Part shown: piece by piece, positions 1 to 7,814 of the stretch
How positions within the stretch are numbered: position 1 is the stretch's first letter
Layout: the number at the start of each line of letters is the position of its first letter
Origin: Alteromonas antoniana
GTDB lineage: Bacteria > Pseudomonadota > Gammaproteobacteria > Enterobacterales > Alteromonadaceae
Direction of reading: 5' to 3'
Assembly: GCF_019249295.1 (NCBI RefSeq)
Contig: NZ_JAESDH010000021.1
Coordinates: 1-64,000 of the forward strand
DNA: 64,000 nucleotides
Translations under genes and position numbers: made by a program
Notes under the pieces: generated by a model
What the model was told of the DNA's origin: nothing
Database searches by the model: none
What the model saw: only the letters and a program-made list of their open reading frames with translations

Positions 1-1
1 G

Positions 2-77
2 TGGTGGACGCTACTGGGCTTGAACCAGTGACCCTCGCCTTGTAAGGGCGATGCTCTCCCAACTGAGCTAAGCGTCC
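2..77 (-). tRNA. tRNA-Val (anticodon TAC)
   Basis: Read on the minus strand this is a full 76-nt cloverleaf: acceptor stem GGACGCT/AGCGTCC, discriminator A and an encoded CCA. The D arm is TAGCTCAGTTGGGAGAGC, the anticodon loop CTTACAA carries TAC, and the T loop is TTCAAGC. It is identical to the copy at 334-409 and lies downstream of it in the same transcription direction, separated by a 72-bp repeat array. Transcription probably continues past the window edge. Confidence 0.97.
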
Positions 78-117
78 ATATATTCATGCTACACAAGATT
101 TAGCTATCTTTTTAAAA

Positions 118-333
118 GTGGTGGACGTCTGCTGTGGCTCGCAACGAAGTTGTTGAACCAGTGACCCTCGCCACCTCACTCAAAAAAGAGTTGTGGACGT
201 CTGCTGTGGCTCGCAACGAAGTTATTGAACCAGTGACCCTCGCCACCTCACTCAAAAAAGAGTTGTGGACGTCTGCTGTGGCTCGTAACGAAGTTATTGA
301 ACCAGTGACCCTCGCCACCTCACTCAAAAAGAG
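118..333 (-). repeat. Three tandem 72-bp repeats derived from the tRNA-Val 3' half
   Basis: Three near-identical units start at about 121, 193 and 265. Each contains a 20-nt block identical to the variable/T-arm region of the flanking tRNA-Val (minus strand GGCGAGGGTCACTGGTTCAA) and a GTCCAC block matching its 3' end. The rest of the unit is unrelated to the tRNA and includes the small hairpin ACTC-T6-GAGT. No unit can fold as a full tRNA. The period is a multiple of three, so both strands stay open, but no start signal or known protein is seen. The layout resembles the E. coli tyrT repeats (rtT RNA). Confidence 0.9.
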
Positions 334-409
334 TGGTGGACGCTACTGGGCTTGAACCAGTGACCCTCGCCTTGTAAGGGCGATGCTCTCCCAACTGAGC
401 TAAGCGTCC
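334..409 (-). tRNA. tRNA-Val (anticodon TAC)
   Basis: This is an intact 76-nt cloverleaf on the minus strand with encoded CCA and anticodon TAC, identical to the gene at 2-77. It is the first gene of the tRNA-Val transcription unit, about 45 bp downstream of a near-consensus sigma70 promoter. A tRNA-Val cluster divergent from gltX matches the E. coli arrangement (valUXY next to gltX). Confidence 0.97.
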
Positions 410-451
410 ATCTTGTGTTACTTGCTAGCTGTGCTTTGCAAGTGGGGCGGT

Positions 452-479
452 ATTATAGAGTCGCCGCCGTCACTGTCAA
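452..479 (-). promoter_or_regulatory. Sigma70 promoter of the tRNA-Val operon
   Basis: On the minus strand TTGACA (479-474), a 16-bp spacer and TATAAT (457-452) are followed by a GC-rich discriminator (ACCGCCCC). Both hexamers are perfect. A GC-rich discriminator is typical of stable-RNA promoters under stringent control; that regulation is inferred. Confidence 0.85.
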
Positions 480-677
480 CTACAAAATTTGAGAAAATGT
501 GTCGTTTGCATGAAAAGCAGCCACCGGCCTGCTTTTTGTTCATTTACCCGACTTGCCACACTATATTGTGCGAGATTGTACGAGTCGCACGCTGGAAAGA
601 TGAACGCGCTTTTTTGCCGGGCGATACACTGGTAGAATGCGCGCAATTTTTCGAATCATTAATAACAGAGAGTTATC

Positions 678-2087
678 ATGTCGGTTGTTACCAGATTTGC
701 GCCAAGCCCTACCGGTTATCTACACGTAGGTGGAGCACGTACCGCACTTTATTCATGGCTGCTTGCAAAACGTCAGGGCGGTCAGTTTGTTCTTCGCATC
801 GAAGATACAGATATAGAACGTTCTACCGAGGAAGCCAAGCAGGCTATCTTGGACGGTATGCAATGGTTGGGACTTAACTGGGATACCGGCCCGATTTATC
901 AAACCGATCGGTTCGACAGATATAAAGAGCTGATTCAGCAACTTCTGGATAATGGTCAGGCCTACAAGTGCTTCATGTCGTCAGAAGAGCTGGATGCCAT
1001 CCGTGAAGAACAAAAAGCGAAGGGAGAAAAACCTCGTTACCCAGGAACCTGGCGTGACAGAACCGATCACCCTGAAGGTCAGCCTTTTGTTATCCGGTTT
1101 AAAAACCCACAGGAAGGCAAGGTGGTGTTTGAGGATCACGTTCGCGGAAAAATTGAAATCAGCAATAGCGAAATGGACGACTTGGTAATTCAACGTACAG
1201 ACGGTACGCCGACGTACAATTTCTGTGTGGTCGTAGATGACTGGGATATGGGCATTACGCATGTGGTGCGTGGTGAAGACCATATTAATAATACCCCACG
1301 TCAAATTAACATCTTAAAAGCCCTTGGCGCGCCTATCCCGGAATATGCGCATGTGTCGATGATTCTGGGTGATGACGGCAAGAAGTTGTCCAAACGTCAT
1401 GGCGCAGTCAGCGTGATGCAGTACCGTGATGACGGCTTCCTGCCACAGGCACTGATTAATTATCTGGTTCGTTTAGGTTGGTCTCATGGCGATCAGGAAA
1501 TCTTCTCGGTTGACGAAATGATTTCCTTGTTCAGCGTAGATGCTATTGGACAGTCAGCATCAGCGTTTAATACCGAAAAGCTCATCTGGTTGAATCAGCA
1601 CTATATTAAGACGCTGCCTGCCAGTGAAGTTGCACTACATGCTAAATGGCATTTTGAACACCAGGACGTGTCGCTGACATCAGGGCCGGATCTTGAGTCT
1701 GTTATCGCGATTCAGGCTGACAGAGTGAAAACGTTAAAAGAGCTGGCTGAAATTAGCACCTACTTTTATCAGGATTTTGAAGAGTTCGACGAGAAAGCCG
1801 CGAAAAAGCATCTTCGACCCGTGGCGAAAGCGCCACTTGAGAACGTAAAAGAGAAGTTGATGGGGCTGGAAACCTGGGAGCCAGAATCTATTCAGGCAGC
1901 TATTAATGCAACAGCTGAAGAACTTGAAATAGGAATGGGGAAAGTAGGCATGCCGCTGCGTGTAGCGGCAACGGGAAGCGGTAACTCACCCTCACTGGAT
2001 GTGACCCTGAATTTACTGTCAAAAGACAAAGTCGGCGAGAGAATAGACAAAGCGCTTACTTTTATAGCAAACAGAGAAAATTCATAA
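678..2087 (+). CDS. gltX: Glutamyl-tRNA synthetase
   Basis: Class I aminoacyl-tRNA synthetase that charges tRNA-Glu with glutamate in the cytoplasm. At 469 residues it matches the bacterial family. The N-terminal Rossmann domain carries the HIGH-type motif as [11 protein letters not shown] (H16) and the KMSKS-type motif as KKLSKRHG near residue 237; the C-terminal helical domain should read the anticodon. The ATG follows a purine-rich AGAGAG. A TAGAAT -10-like hexamer lies at 633-638 with no good -35. The zinc-binding cysteines known from the E. coli enzyme (CxC...CxH) are mostly absent: only one Cys remains near residue 100, in KCFMSS. It sits next to the genes for its own substrate, two tRNA-Glu, downstream. 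Confidence 0.98.
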   Translation: MSVVTRFAPSPTGYLHVGGARTALYSWLLAKRQGGQFVLRIEDTDIERSTEEAKQAILDGMQWLGLNWDTGPIYQTDRFDRYKELIQQLLDNGQAYKCFMSSEELDAIREEQKAKGEKPRYPGTWRDRTDHPEGQPFVIRFKNPQEGKVVFEDHVRGKIEISNSEMDDLVIQRTDGTPTYNFCVVVDDWDMGITHVVRGEDHINNTPRQINILKALGAPIPEYAHVSMILGDDGKKLSKRHGAVSVMQYRDDGFLPQALINYLVRLGWSHGDQEIFSVDEMISLFSVDAIGQSASAFNTEKLIWLNQHYIKTLPASEVALHAKWHFEHQDVSLTSGPDLESVIAIQADRVKTLKELAEISTYFYQDFEEFDEKAAKKHLRPVAKAPLENVKEKLMGLETWEPESIQAAINATAEELEIGMGKVGMPLRVAATGSGNSPSLDVTLNLLSKDKVGERIDKALTFIANRENS

Positions 2088-2095
2088 AAAAACCG

Positions 2096-2124
2096 TTGAC
2101 ATGAAAACGCCCCCTGCCTAGAAT
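2096..2124 (+). promoter_or_regulatory. Sigma70 promoter of the tRNA-Ala/Glu/Glu operon
   Basis: TTGACA at 2096-2101, a 17-bp spacer and TAGAAT at 2119-2124 are followed by the GC-rich discriminator GCGCCCC. It starts only a few bases after the gltX stop codon and lies about 50 bp before the tRNA-Ala gene. Confidence 0.88.
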
Positions 2125-2172
2125 GCGCCCCGCTGTCACGGAACAGTCACATTAAATGTGAAACGTGACCAC

Positions 2173-2248
<76 letters not shown>

Positions 2249-2375
2249 AGATTTCTTCTCATAGTTTTGGCTGTGAGATAGGCCCGAAGCAAAGGCATCT
2301 TATCGTTGCTTGCTTCAGGACTTGAAAAATCAGTAAGAAACAGGTTGCTCACGTTGAGGAGCTCAGTTCGCCTTA

Positions 2376-2418
2376 CTGAAAACTTCGAAAGCGTAGCTTT
2401 CGAAGGAAAATTTTCAGT
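2376..2418 (+). other. Leader hairpin overlapping the 5' end of the first tRNA-Glu
   Basis: A 9-bp inner stem TTCGAAAGC/GCTTTCGAA (2384-2392/2396-2404) with a 3-nt loop sits inside an outer stem ACTGAAAA/TTTTCAGT (2375-2382/2411-2418). The outer stem uses the first two bases of the tRNA-Glu. The second tRNA-Glu has an equivalent structure with different sequence. It is probably a processing or folding element of the pre-tRNA; the role is inferred. Confidence 0.6.
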
Positions 2419-2492
2419 CCCCTTCGTCTAGAGGCCTAGGACACCGCCCTTTCACGGCGGTAACAGGGGTTCGAATCCCCTAGGGGACGCCA
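2417..2492 (+). tRNA. tRNA-Glu (anticodon TTC)
   Basis: Complete 76-nt cloverleaf with the typical GTCCCCTTCGTCTAGAGGCC 5' half, anticodon TTC in CCTTTCACG, and encoded GCCA end. It is identical to the copy at 2649-2724. It lies in the tRNA operon downstream of gltX, whose product charges it. Confidence 0.97.
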
Positions 2493-2606
2493 TACATATC
2501 GCGTCACAGTCGGTTAATACTGTGAAATAGGCTGGAGGTTGAAATACCTTCGGACAGAAGTTTCTGGCAGGATAAGGTCGCTCGGTTCGCCGGCTCACCT
2601 CGCCTT

Positions 2607-2650
2607 ACAGAAATTTAGCGAAGCAACGCTTCGCTAATCAAAATTTCTGT
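2607..2650 (+). other. Leader hairpin overlapping the 5' end of the second tRNA-Glu
   Basis: The inner stem TAGCGAAGC/GCTTCGCTA (2616-2624/2628-2636) has a 3-nt loop, and the outer stem ACAGAAATT/AATTTCTGT (2607-2615/2642-2650) includes bases 1-2 of the tRNA. It has the same architecture as the leader of the first tRNA-Glu but different base pairs. Preserved structure with changed sequence suggests selection on the fold. Confidence 0.6.
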
Positions 2651-2724
2651 CCCCTTCGTCTAGAGGCCTAGGACACCGCCCTTTCACGGCGGTAACAGGG
2701 GTTCGAATCCCCTAGGGGACGCCA
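2649..2724 (+). tRNA. tRNA-Glu (anticodon TTC)
   Basis: Second complete tRNA-Glu copy, 76 nt with encoded CCA, identical to 2417-2492. It is the last gene of the operon and is followed directly by an intrinsic terminator. Confidence 0.97.
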
Positions 2725-2730
2725 AAAACA

Positions 2731-2758
2731 AAGACCAGCTTTTGCTGGTCTTTTTTTT
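2731..2758 (+). terminator. Intrinsic terminator of the tRNA operon
   Basis: The stem GACCAGC/GCTGGTC with a TTTT loop (2733-2750) is followed by eight T residues. It lies immediately after the last tRNA-Glu. Confidence 0.93.
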
Positions 2759-2835
2759 GCCCCGCCGGGATGAGAAGCCCTTTATTCAGACCTCATAACT
2801 TACTTTTACACTGCGCTTACTCATGACGGGGTCGA

Positions 2836-2874
2836 CTGTCTGGCGGGGAGCCAGACAGAACGTGCTTTAGCACG
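2836..2874. other. Tandem hairpins downstream of the deacetylase gene
   Basis: Two adjacent perfect hairpins are present: CTGTCTGGC/GCCAGACAG (2836-2858) and CGTGC/GCACG (2861-2874). They lie just beyond the stop codon of the minus-strand deacetylase gene. There is no T-run, so a Rho-independent terminator is not supported; they may protect the mRNA 3' end. Confidence 0.4.
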
Positions 2875-2879
2875 GCCCG

Positions 2880-3659
2880 TTAGTAGGACGCTACCGCATC
2901 GCTGGTGTTAAGCGCTTCAACAATATTCTTATATGTGTCGACAACGTAATCCTCACGGTTAGCAGCAAGAAATTCCAGTAGTGCGACATGTGCTTTGTTA
3001 CTGACTGCAAGGTAGTCTCCACCGACGCCATGAAATATAACGTTTATGATTCTCACGTCATCCGGCTGTTGTGTTATCAGCGAAATTAACGCTTCTGCGC
3101 TTACTTCTGAGGGGGCGACTATCACCTCCTCTTCAGAAGATAGTGTGCGTCCTTTGATAGCAAGCACGTGGTCGCGAATAAGAGGCAAATAGTCTTCCCC
3201 GGCTGCCAGAATATCGCCGCAGGGGATGGTGTAGGTCCGGTTTTTCTGACCATCTAGCCCGGTTAGCGCTGCATTAGTCTGCATGATCTGCTGTTTCATT
3301 GCCTCTGCGGAAATCGAATCAAGATCATTGTCTTTGTCTACCCAGCTTCGTCCGGGCAGGCTACTCCGGCATGGGTGCGTATAGCTGTGATTTCCGAGCT
3401 CATGGCCGTTGGCGGCAACAGTTGCCCATTCTTTCTCGTAGTTCAGGTAGCCAGGGTTAGTGGGAACCAGATAAAACGACGCGTTGAATCCAAAACTGTC
3501 TAACGCTGGAACCGCATGGGTAAGCTGGCTGGGCAGGGCGTCATCATAGGACAGACTGACGTAGGTAACATCTGATGCGAGAGCCGCTGGCGGCATCAAA
3601 CAGGCAGTGAATAAGCCAATTGCTAATGTGATGTTGTGAGGCGCCATAACGATAGCCAT
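2880..3659 (-). CDS. Secreted polysaccharide deacetylase family protein (NodB/CE4-like)
   Basis: This 259-residue protein has a hydrophobic N-terminal export signal (residues about 8-28, cleavage near ALA-SD). It carries CE4 hallmarks: the aspartate pair in LSYDDA (D39, D40) and the metal-binding HSYTH (H91, H95). The family removes acetyl groups from chitin-, peptidoglycan- or exopolysaccharide-type sugars using a metal ion. The substrate cannot be told from sequence. It is a single gene divergent from the M14 peptidase gene. The upstream ribosome site is weak and an internal ATG (residue 6) is an alternative start. Confidence 0.8.
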   Translation of the reverse strand: MAIVMAPHNITLAIGLFTACLMPPAALASDVTYVSLSYDDALPSQLTHAVPALDSFGFNASFYLVPTNPGYLNYEKEWATVAANGHELGNHSYTHPCRSSLPGRSWVDKDNDLDSISAEAMKQQIMQTNAALTGLDGQKNRTYTIPCGDILAAGEDYLPLIRDHVLAIKGRTLSSEEEVIVAPSEVSAEALISLITQQPDDVRIINVIFHGVGGDYLAVSNKAHVALLEFLAANREDYVVDTYKNIVEALNTSDAVASY

Positions 3660-3768
3660 AGGTGAAACAGGAATTTACCATAGCACGGACTTTTCACTCC
3701 GGCTTTCATTTTTGTCACCCGACGTGTCAGCTCTGCTGTACGCCTTATTGCGCGGGCGGGTTGATTAC

Positions 3769-3810
3769 CCATGTTTCTATACATGGTAGACTTACGCCTT
3801 TACCTATAAT
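3769..3810 (+). promoter_or_regulatory. Putative promoter region with inverted repeat for the M14 peptidase gene
   Basis: A perfect TATAAT (3805-3810) lies 20 bp before the start codon. The inverted repeat CCATGT-N6-ACATGG (3769-3786) covers the expected -35 area, where no good hexamer is seen. This suggests a regulated promoter with an operator; the regulator is unknown. Confidence 0.4.
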
Positions 3811-3830
3811 CATTTTTTAGGAGGGCACAA

Positions 3831-4742
3831 ATGTCAGAATATGCGATTGGAACGCCGGGAACGCCCTGGGGCGAAGAGGAAAAAGCGCAGTGGAAAGCCC
3901 AGCAGAGTATAGTCCGCAGCTACAAAGAGGAAGTGCTTGCAAAGCTGCTCAATGTCCCTTCTGGTTATTCACTGCAGCAATATGGCGCACTGCCCTATAA
4001 CGAATCACGCTATCCTTTGAATGCGGTTGTTCCGGATACGATGCTGGACAATGTGCCCAATGTACTGGTTACCGGAGGCGTACATGGCTACGAAACCAGT
4101 GGGGTCCAGGGTGCACTGAAATTTATCAATGAGACGTTATCAGCGTACGAAGATAAGGCCAATGTGATTGTTGTGCCGTGCGTGAGTCCATGGGGGTATG
4201 AAACGATCAATCGCTGGAATCCTATGGCTATGGATCCGAACCGTTCGTTTCATGAAGATTCAGAAGCTCCGGAGTCTGCACTGCTGATGGCATTCGTCGC
4301 ATCACTGGGGGTGACATTCGACATGCATATCGATCTTCACGAAACCACAGACACCGACAATTCCGAATTCCGTCCTGCGCTAGCTGCCAGAGACGGTGTT
4401 ACTCATGACAACTGGAACATTCCTGATGGGTTTTATCTGGTCGCGGATACGCCTAAACCCGCCATGGCATTTCAGAAAGCGATTATTGATAAAGTGAAAG
4501 AAATAACACATATCGCGCCACCCGATGAAAATGGGAAAATAATTGGTGCGGATGTGCAAAGTGAAGGCGTGATTTGCTATGACAAGTCGTCTCTTCATCT
4601 TTGCGGTGGCATGACCGGTGCCGCTTATGTGTCGACTACGGAAGTGTATCCTGACAGTGAAAATGCAACGCCAGAGAACTGTAATGATGCTCAGGTCGCT
4701 GCGGTCACTGCGGCAATTGATTATGTGTGTGCACATTTCTAA
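3831..4742 (+). CDS. M14 family zinc carboxypeptidase
   Basis: Cytoplasmic 303-residue metallopeptidase with no signal peptide. M14 residues are visible: zinc ligands H85 and E88 in GGVHGYETS, substrate-binding N137-R138 in DPNRSF, zinc ligand H170 in DLHET, and catalytic Glu271 in TTEVYP. It should remove C-terminal residues or hydrolyse an amino-acyl amide. The short, single-domain form resembles uncharacterised bacterial M14 proteins and is distantly similar to succinylglutamate desuccinylase/aspartoacylase. An excellent AGGAGG lies 7 bases before the ATG. It appears to be monocistronic. Confidence 0.85.
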   Translation: MSEYAIGTPGTPWGEEEKAQWKAQQSIVRSYKEEVLAKLLNVPSGYSLQQYGALPYNESRYPLNAVVPDTMLDNVPNVLVTGGVHGYETSGVQGALKFINETLSAYEDKANVIVVPCVSPWGYETINRWNPMAMDPNRSFHEDSEAPESALLMAFVASLGVTFDMHIDLHETTDTDNSEFRPALAARDGVTHDNWNIPDGFYLVADTPKPAMAFQKAIIDKVKEITHIAPPDENGKIIGADVQSEGVICYDKSSLHLCGGMTGAAYVSTTEVYPDSENATPENCNDAQVAAVTAAIDYVCAHF

Positions 4743-4779
4743 ACACCGTTAGTCGCAAAAAAATGACCCGTGGCGGTTT

Positions 4780-4814
4780 AGACGTTTGAAAGTATAGACG
4801 TCTAAATGTATATT
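4780..4814 (+). promoter_or_regulatory. Four tandem MetJ-like boxes overlapping a promoter
   Basis: Four contiguous 8-mers lie at 4780-4811: AGACGTTT, GAAAGTAT, AGACGTCT, AAATGTAT. The third is the exact MetJ consensus and the first differs by one base. They overlap a promoter made of TTGAAA (4786-4791), a 17-bp spacer and TATATT (4809-4814). This is the arrangement expected for repression by MetJ with S-adenosylmethionine. It lies ahead of the small gene pair 4840-5248. Confidence 0.6.
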
Positions 4815-4839
4815 GGAGCCTTCTTAAAAGGAGGCCCCT

Positions 4840-5046
4840 ATGTTTGACGTGAATGCGTTAATCTATAATGGAAACGCGCAACAATTTGTGACCTATCGCT
4901 GCGCGTCAGAAAGCGAGTTTTTTCAGTGGTTGGCTTCAACTTACGGCGTGTACGTCTGTTTATGGTGGGAAATGAAAACGGTAATGTCTTCTCCAATTTT
5001 GGCCGACGCCTCGCTGCATTCATCAGGGCAACATGAGCGCAGCTAA
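4840..5046 (+). CDS. Small protein of unknown function behind MetJ-like boxes
   Basis: I do not recognise this 68-residue protein. It is supported by a strong AAGGAGG six bases before the ATG, by the promoter with MetJ-like boxes upstream, and by a 14-base overlap with the next gene, which suggests translational coupling. The first half is rich in aromatic residues (YNGNAQQFVTYR, FFQWLASTYGVYVCLWWEMK); there is no signal peptide. The C-terminal 20 residues are low in conserved character. If the boxes are real, the gene belongs to the methionine regulon. Confidence 0.65.
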   Translation: MFDVNALIYNGNAQQFVTYRCASESEFFQWLASTYGVYVCLWWEMKTVMSSPILADASLHSSGQHERS

Positions 5047-5248
5047 TGACTCTCCGTGCATCAGGCAGTGCTGCCTGAATCAGGATGATGTCTGCATGGG
5101 TTGTTTCCGAACGCTGGATAACATTCTCAAATGGACCGCGTATTCTGCAGCAATGCGCCAGCAGGTATTAGCAGAATGTGCCGCGAGAAAAGCCGGCCAG
5201 CCGCGTGTTATCCTCAATCGCAGTGGTACAGATCACGACCTGAAATAG
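5033..5248 (+). CDS. DUF1289 family small Cys-rich protein
   Basis: A 71-residue protein with the DUF1289 signature near the N-terminus, SPCIRQCCLNQDDVCMGCFR followed by TLDNILKW. The cysteines (about residues 9, 13, 14, 21, 24) look suited to metal binding. The family function is not established. Its start overlaps the end of the preceding small gene by 14 bases, so the two are likely co-transcribed from the MetJ-box promoter. dusC follows 72 bp downstream on the same strand. Confidence 0.8.
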   Translation: MSAANDSPCIRQCCLNQDDVCMGCFRTLDNILKWTAYSAAMRQQVLAECAARKAGQPRVILNRSGTDHDLK

Positions 5249-5320
5249 TTGGTGCGAGGCGTCGATTTTGCTAAACTTGCGCGCCTTTTTCGGCACACCT
5301 GACTTCGGATATACACTCTC

Positions 5321-6274
5321 ATGAGCAATATAATGCTGGCACCTATGGAAGGTGTCGTTGATCACCTGATGCGCGACATGCTTACTCGCGTAGGCGGGTT
5401 TGATCGTTGCGTTACTGAGTTTGTGCGGGTGGTTGAGCAGAAGCTGCCAAAGAAAACCTTTTACCGCTTGTGCCCTGAGCTTCACAATGGTGGTAATACG
5501 CCGGCCGGGGTTCCCGTGCGTGTGCAGTTATTGGGGCAACACCCACAGTGGCTTGCAGAAAATGCGGTCACGGCTGTGGAATTGGGTTCACCGGGAATTG
5601 ATCTTAATTTTGGTTGCCCGGCAAAAACGGTAAATAAAAGTAAGGGCGGCGCGGTATTGCTGAAAGAAACCGACACCCTTTATGCGATTGTCAAAGCCGT
5701 GCGAGAGGCCGTTCCGGACGATATTCCGGTCAGTGCCAAAATTCGTCTTGGGTTTGAGGATAAAACCAAAGCGGTGGAAAATGCCTGCGCCATTGCTGAT
5801 GCCGGCGCTTCTGAACTGGTTGTGCATGCGCGTACTAAAACCGAAGGCTATCGGCCTCCTGCTTACTGGGAATACATTGCCAAAATCCGCGAGCATACCG
5901 TGATTCCGGTGATCGCCAATGGTGAGATCTGGAGTGAAGACGATGCACAGCGCTGCAAGACACAATCAGCCTGCCAGGATTTGATGATTGGCCGTGGTGC
6001 ACTGGCGCTGCCAAATCTGGCCCGCTGTATTCGTTACGGCGAGCCGCCGATGCCGTGGTCAGAGGTAGCAGACTTGCTGATACAGTATTCCGGCTATGAA
6101 ATATACGGCGATAAAGGCCGCTATTATCCGAATCGCATCAAACAATGGTGTGGCTATCTGCGTAAGCAGTACCCGGAGGCCGCACTGCTGTTTAACGATA
6201 TACGACGACTGACCGGCGCACAGGAAATTGTCGACGTGCTAGCCCGCCAATCCTCGCAGAACCATGTTGCTTAA
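5321..6274 (+). CDS. dusC: tRNA-dihydrouridine(16) synthase DusC
   Basis: FMN-dependent TIM-barrel enzyme that reduces a uridine of tRNA to dihydrouridine using NADPH; DusC acts on U16. The 317 residues match the family. Visible signatures are the N-terminal LAPMEGVVD, the catalytic-Cys loop DLNFGCPAKTVNKSKGG (Cys near residue 98), the FMN-binding stretch VSAKIRLGF, and VIANGEIW. The GYRPPAYWEYI segment and the C-terminal recognition region (YYPNRIKQWCGYL) favour DusC over DusA/B. A weak hairpin follows the stop codon. Confidence 0.93.
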   Translation: MSNIMLAPMEGVVDHLMRDMLTRVGGFDRCVTEFVRVVEQKLPKKTFYRLCPELHNGGNTPAGVPVRVQLLGQHPQWLAENAVTAVELGSPGIDLNFGCPAKTVNKSKGGAVLLKETDTLYAIVKAVREAVPDDIPVSAKIRLGFEDKTKAVENACAIADAGASELVVHARTKTEGYRPPAYWEYIAKIREHTVIPVIANGEIWSEDDAQRCKTQSACQDLMIGRGALALPNLARCIRYGEPPMPWSEVADLLIQYSGYEIYGDKGRYYPNRIKQWCGYLRKQYPEAALLFNDIRRLTGAQEIVDVLARQSSQNHVA

Positions 6275-6295
6275 CCTCACATAAACTTGTGAGGT
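6274..6295 (+). terminator. Possible weak terminator after dusC
   Basis: The stem ACCTCACA/TGTGAGGT overlaps the dusC stop codon. The T-rich stretch GTTTTT comes only about 6 bases later, so termination would be inefficient. Confidence 0.35.
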
Positions 6296-6395
6296 GAAGA
6301 GTTTTTCGCTACGTTGGATGAAGAAAAGATACAAAGACTTTTCGCCTGACCGATATCCTCGGTTTTATAATTATAACTAACGTAACGGTAAATCC

Positions 6396-7814
6396 ATGAA
6401 ACACTCAACTTCGCGTTTATCGCTGGCGTTGGCGTGTCTGTTCTCTGTCGCTTTAACTGGTTGTGGTACCAGTAAGGAAGAAAAGCAGGAACAGGATGCT
6501 AAGGTCTCAATCGATCCCAACCCTTATCCAAGCACTTACACCCCCATACCGGGTGAATCAACGTTTATCACCAACGTCACGGTACTTGACGGGGTTGGTA
6601 ACGAAATCAAAAACGGCATGGTCCATTTCGCTGACGGCAAAATCGTGGCTGTCGGTGAAAGCCTGGACGTGCCTGAAGGTGCCACTGTTATAGATGGCGC
6701 CGGTAAGTGGGTAACGCCCGGAATCATAGATAACCACAGCCACTTAGGTGTGTATCCTTCGCCATCCACGCATTCACACAGCGATGGCAACGAAATTACC
6801 AATCCGGTTACCGCTGAAGTCTGGGCGGAGCATTCGGTCTGGCCTCAGGATCCGGGCTTTGGACGTGCTCTGGCAGGCGGTGTCACCACGCTACAAGTGC
6901 TGCCGGGCTCTGCCAACTTGTTTGGTGGCCGCTCTGTTGTGCTGAAAAACGTACCAGACCGTACCATGCAAGACATGAAGATGCCAGATGCCCCTTATGG
7001 TCTGAAAATGGCCTGTGGTGAAAACCCGAAGCGGGTTTATGGTGAAAAGGGCGGTCCGTCTACCCGCATGGGTAACGTTGCAGGCTATCGTCAGGCATGG
7101 TCTGATGCTCAGGATTATATGCGTAAATGGGAACGCTACGAGAAAGAGTACGAAGCCGGAGATAATCCGAAAGCACCTAAGCGCGATCTTCAGATGGAGA
7201 CGCTGGCAGGCGTATTGAGCGGCGATATTCGCGTTCACATGCACTGTTACCGCGCGGACGAAATGACCGTGATGATGGACGTGATGAAAGAGTTCGATTA
7301 TCAGATAGGGACTTTCCATCACGCAGTTGAGTCTTACAAGATTGCTGACAAGCTAAAAGAAAATAACGTGTGTTCGGCTATGTGGGCAGACTGGTGGGGC
7401 TTTAAAATGGAAGCTTATGACGGTATACGCGAAAACATTCCGGCCGTTCACAATGCCGGGGCCTGTGCTATCGTGCATTCCGACAGTGACTTAGGGATCC
7501 AACGCCTCAATCAGGAAGCCGCAAAAGCCTGGTCAGACGGGAAGCGCGCAGGAATTGATATTTCTATGGCCGACGCCTGGCAGTGGCTGTCAGCCAATCC
7601 GGCGAAGTCGCTGGGCGTGTTTGATAAAACCGGTTCGCTGGAAGCTGGCAAGCAAGCCGATCTGGTTTTATGGAACGGCAATCCTTTCTCTACCTACACC
7701 AAAGCGGAACGGGTCTACATAGACGGTGGACTGGCTTATTCGCTGGAAGACAAATCCAGCTGGCCGGTCAGTGATTTTGAGTTAGGTCAGGTAGGTGAAG
7801 GAGACGCGAAATGA
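6396..7814 (+). CDS. Lipoprotein amidohydrolase
   Basis: A 472-residue amidohydrolase-superfamily protein anchored by a lipobox (VALTGC, Cys23). It shows the metal-binding HxH of the imidazolonepropionase/dihydroorotase-like group in TPGIIDNHSHLG (H114, H116), HMHCYRADE and FHHAVE further on, and the metal Asp in IVHSDSD near residue 365. It should hydrolyse an amide, possibly of a peptide or cyclic amide, in the periplasm. The substrate is unknown. A perfect TATAAT (6366-6371) lies upstream. It overlaps the next gene by 4 bases (ATGA), so the two products are probably made together. Confidence 0.85.
   Translation: MKHSTSRLSLALACLFSVALTGCGTSKEEKQEQDAKVSIDPNPYPSTYTPIPGESTFITNVTVLDGVGNEIKNGMVHFADGKIVAVGESLDVPEGATVIDGAGKWVTPGIIDNHSHLGVYPSPSTHSHSDGNEITNPVTAEVWAEHSVWPQDPGFGRALAGGVTTLQVLPGSANLFGGRSVVLKNVPDRTMQDMKMPDAPYGLKMACGENPKRVYGEKGGPSTRMGNVAGYRQAWSDAQDYMRKWERYEKEYEAGDNPKAPKRDLQMETLAGVLSGDIRVHMHCYRADEMTVMMDVMKEFDYQIGTFHHAVESYKIADKLKENNVCSAMWADWWGFKMEAYDGIRENIPAVHNAGACAIVHSDSDLGIQRLNQEAAKAWSDGKRAGIDISMADAWQWLSANPAKSLGVFDKTGSLEAGKQADLVLWNGNPFSTYTKAERVYIDGGLAYSLEDKSSWPVSDFELGQVGEGDAK

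Noticed and set aside
112..327. Repetitive minus-strand frame of 24-residue repeats across the tRNA-derived array (and its plus-strand mirror)
   Set aside because: The frame stays open only because the 72-bp unit is a multiple of three. There is no ribosome site and both strands are equally open. It resembles the E. coli tpr frame in tyrT, but coding is not supported.
118..333. CRISPR-like array
   Set aside because: The units are directly adjacent 72-mers without variable spacers and contain tRNA sequence.
413..877. 154-codon plus-strand frame
   Set aside because: It overlaps the tRNA-Val promoter and the start of gltX in another frame and shows no domain. The gltX frame has full motif support.
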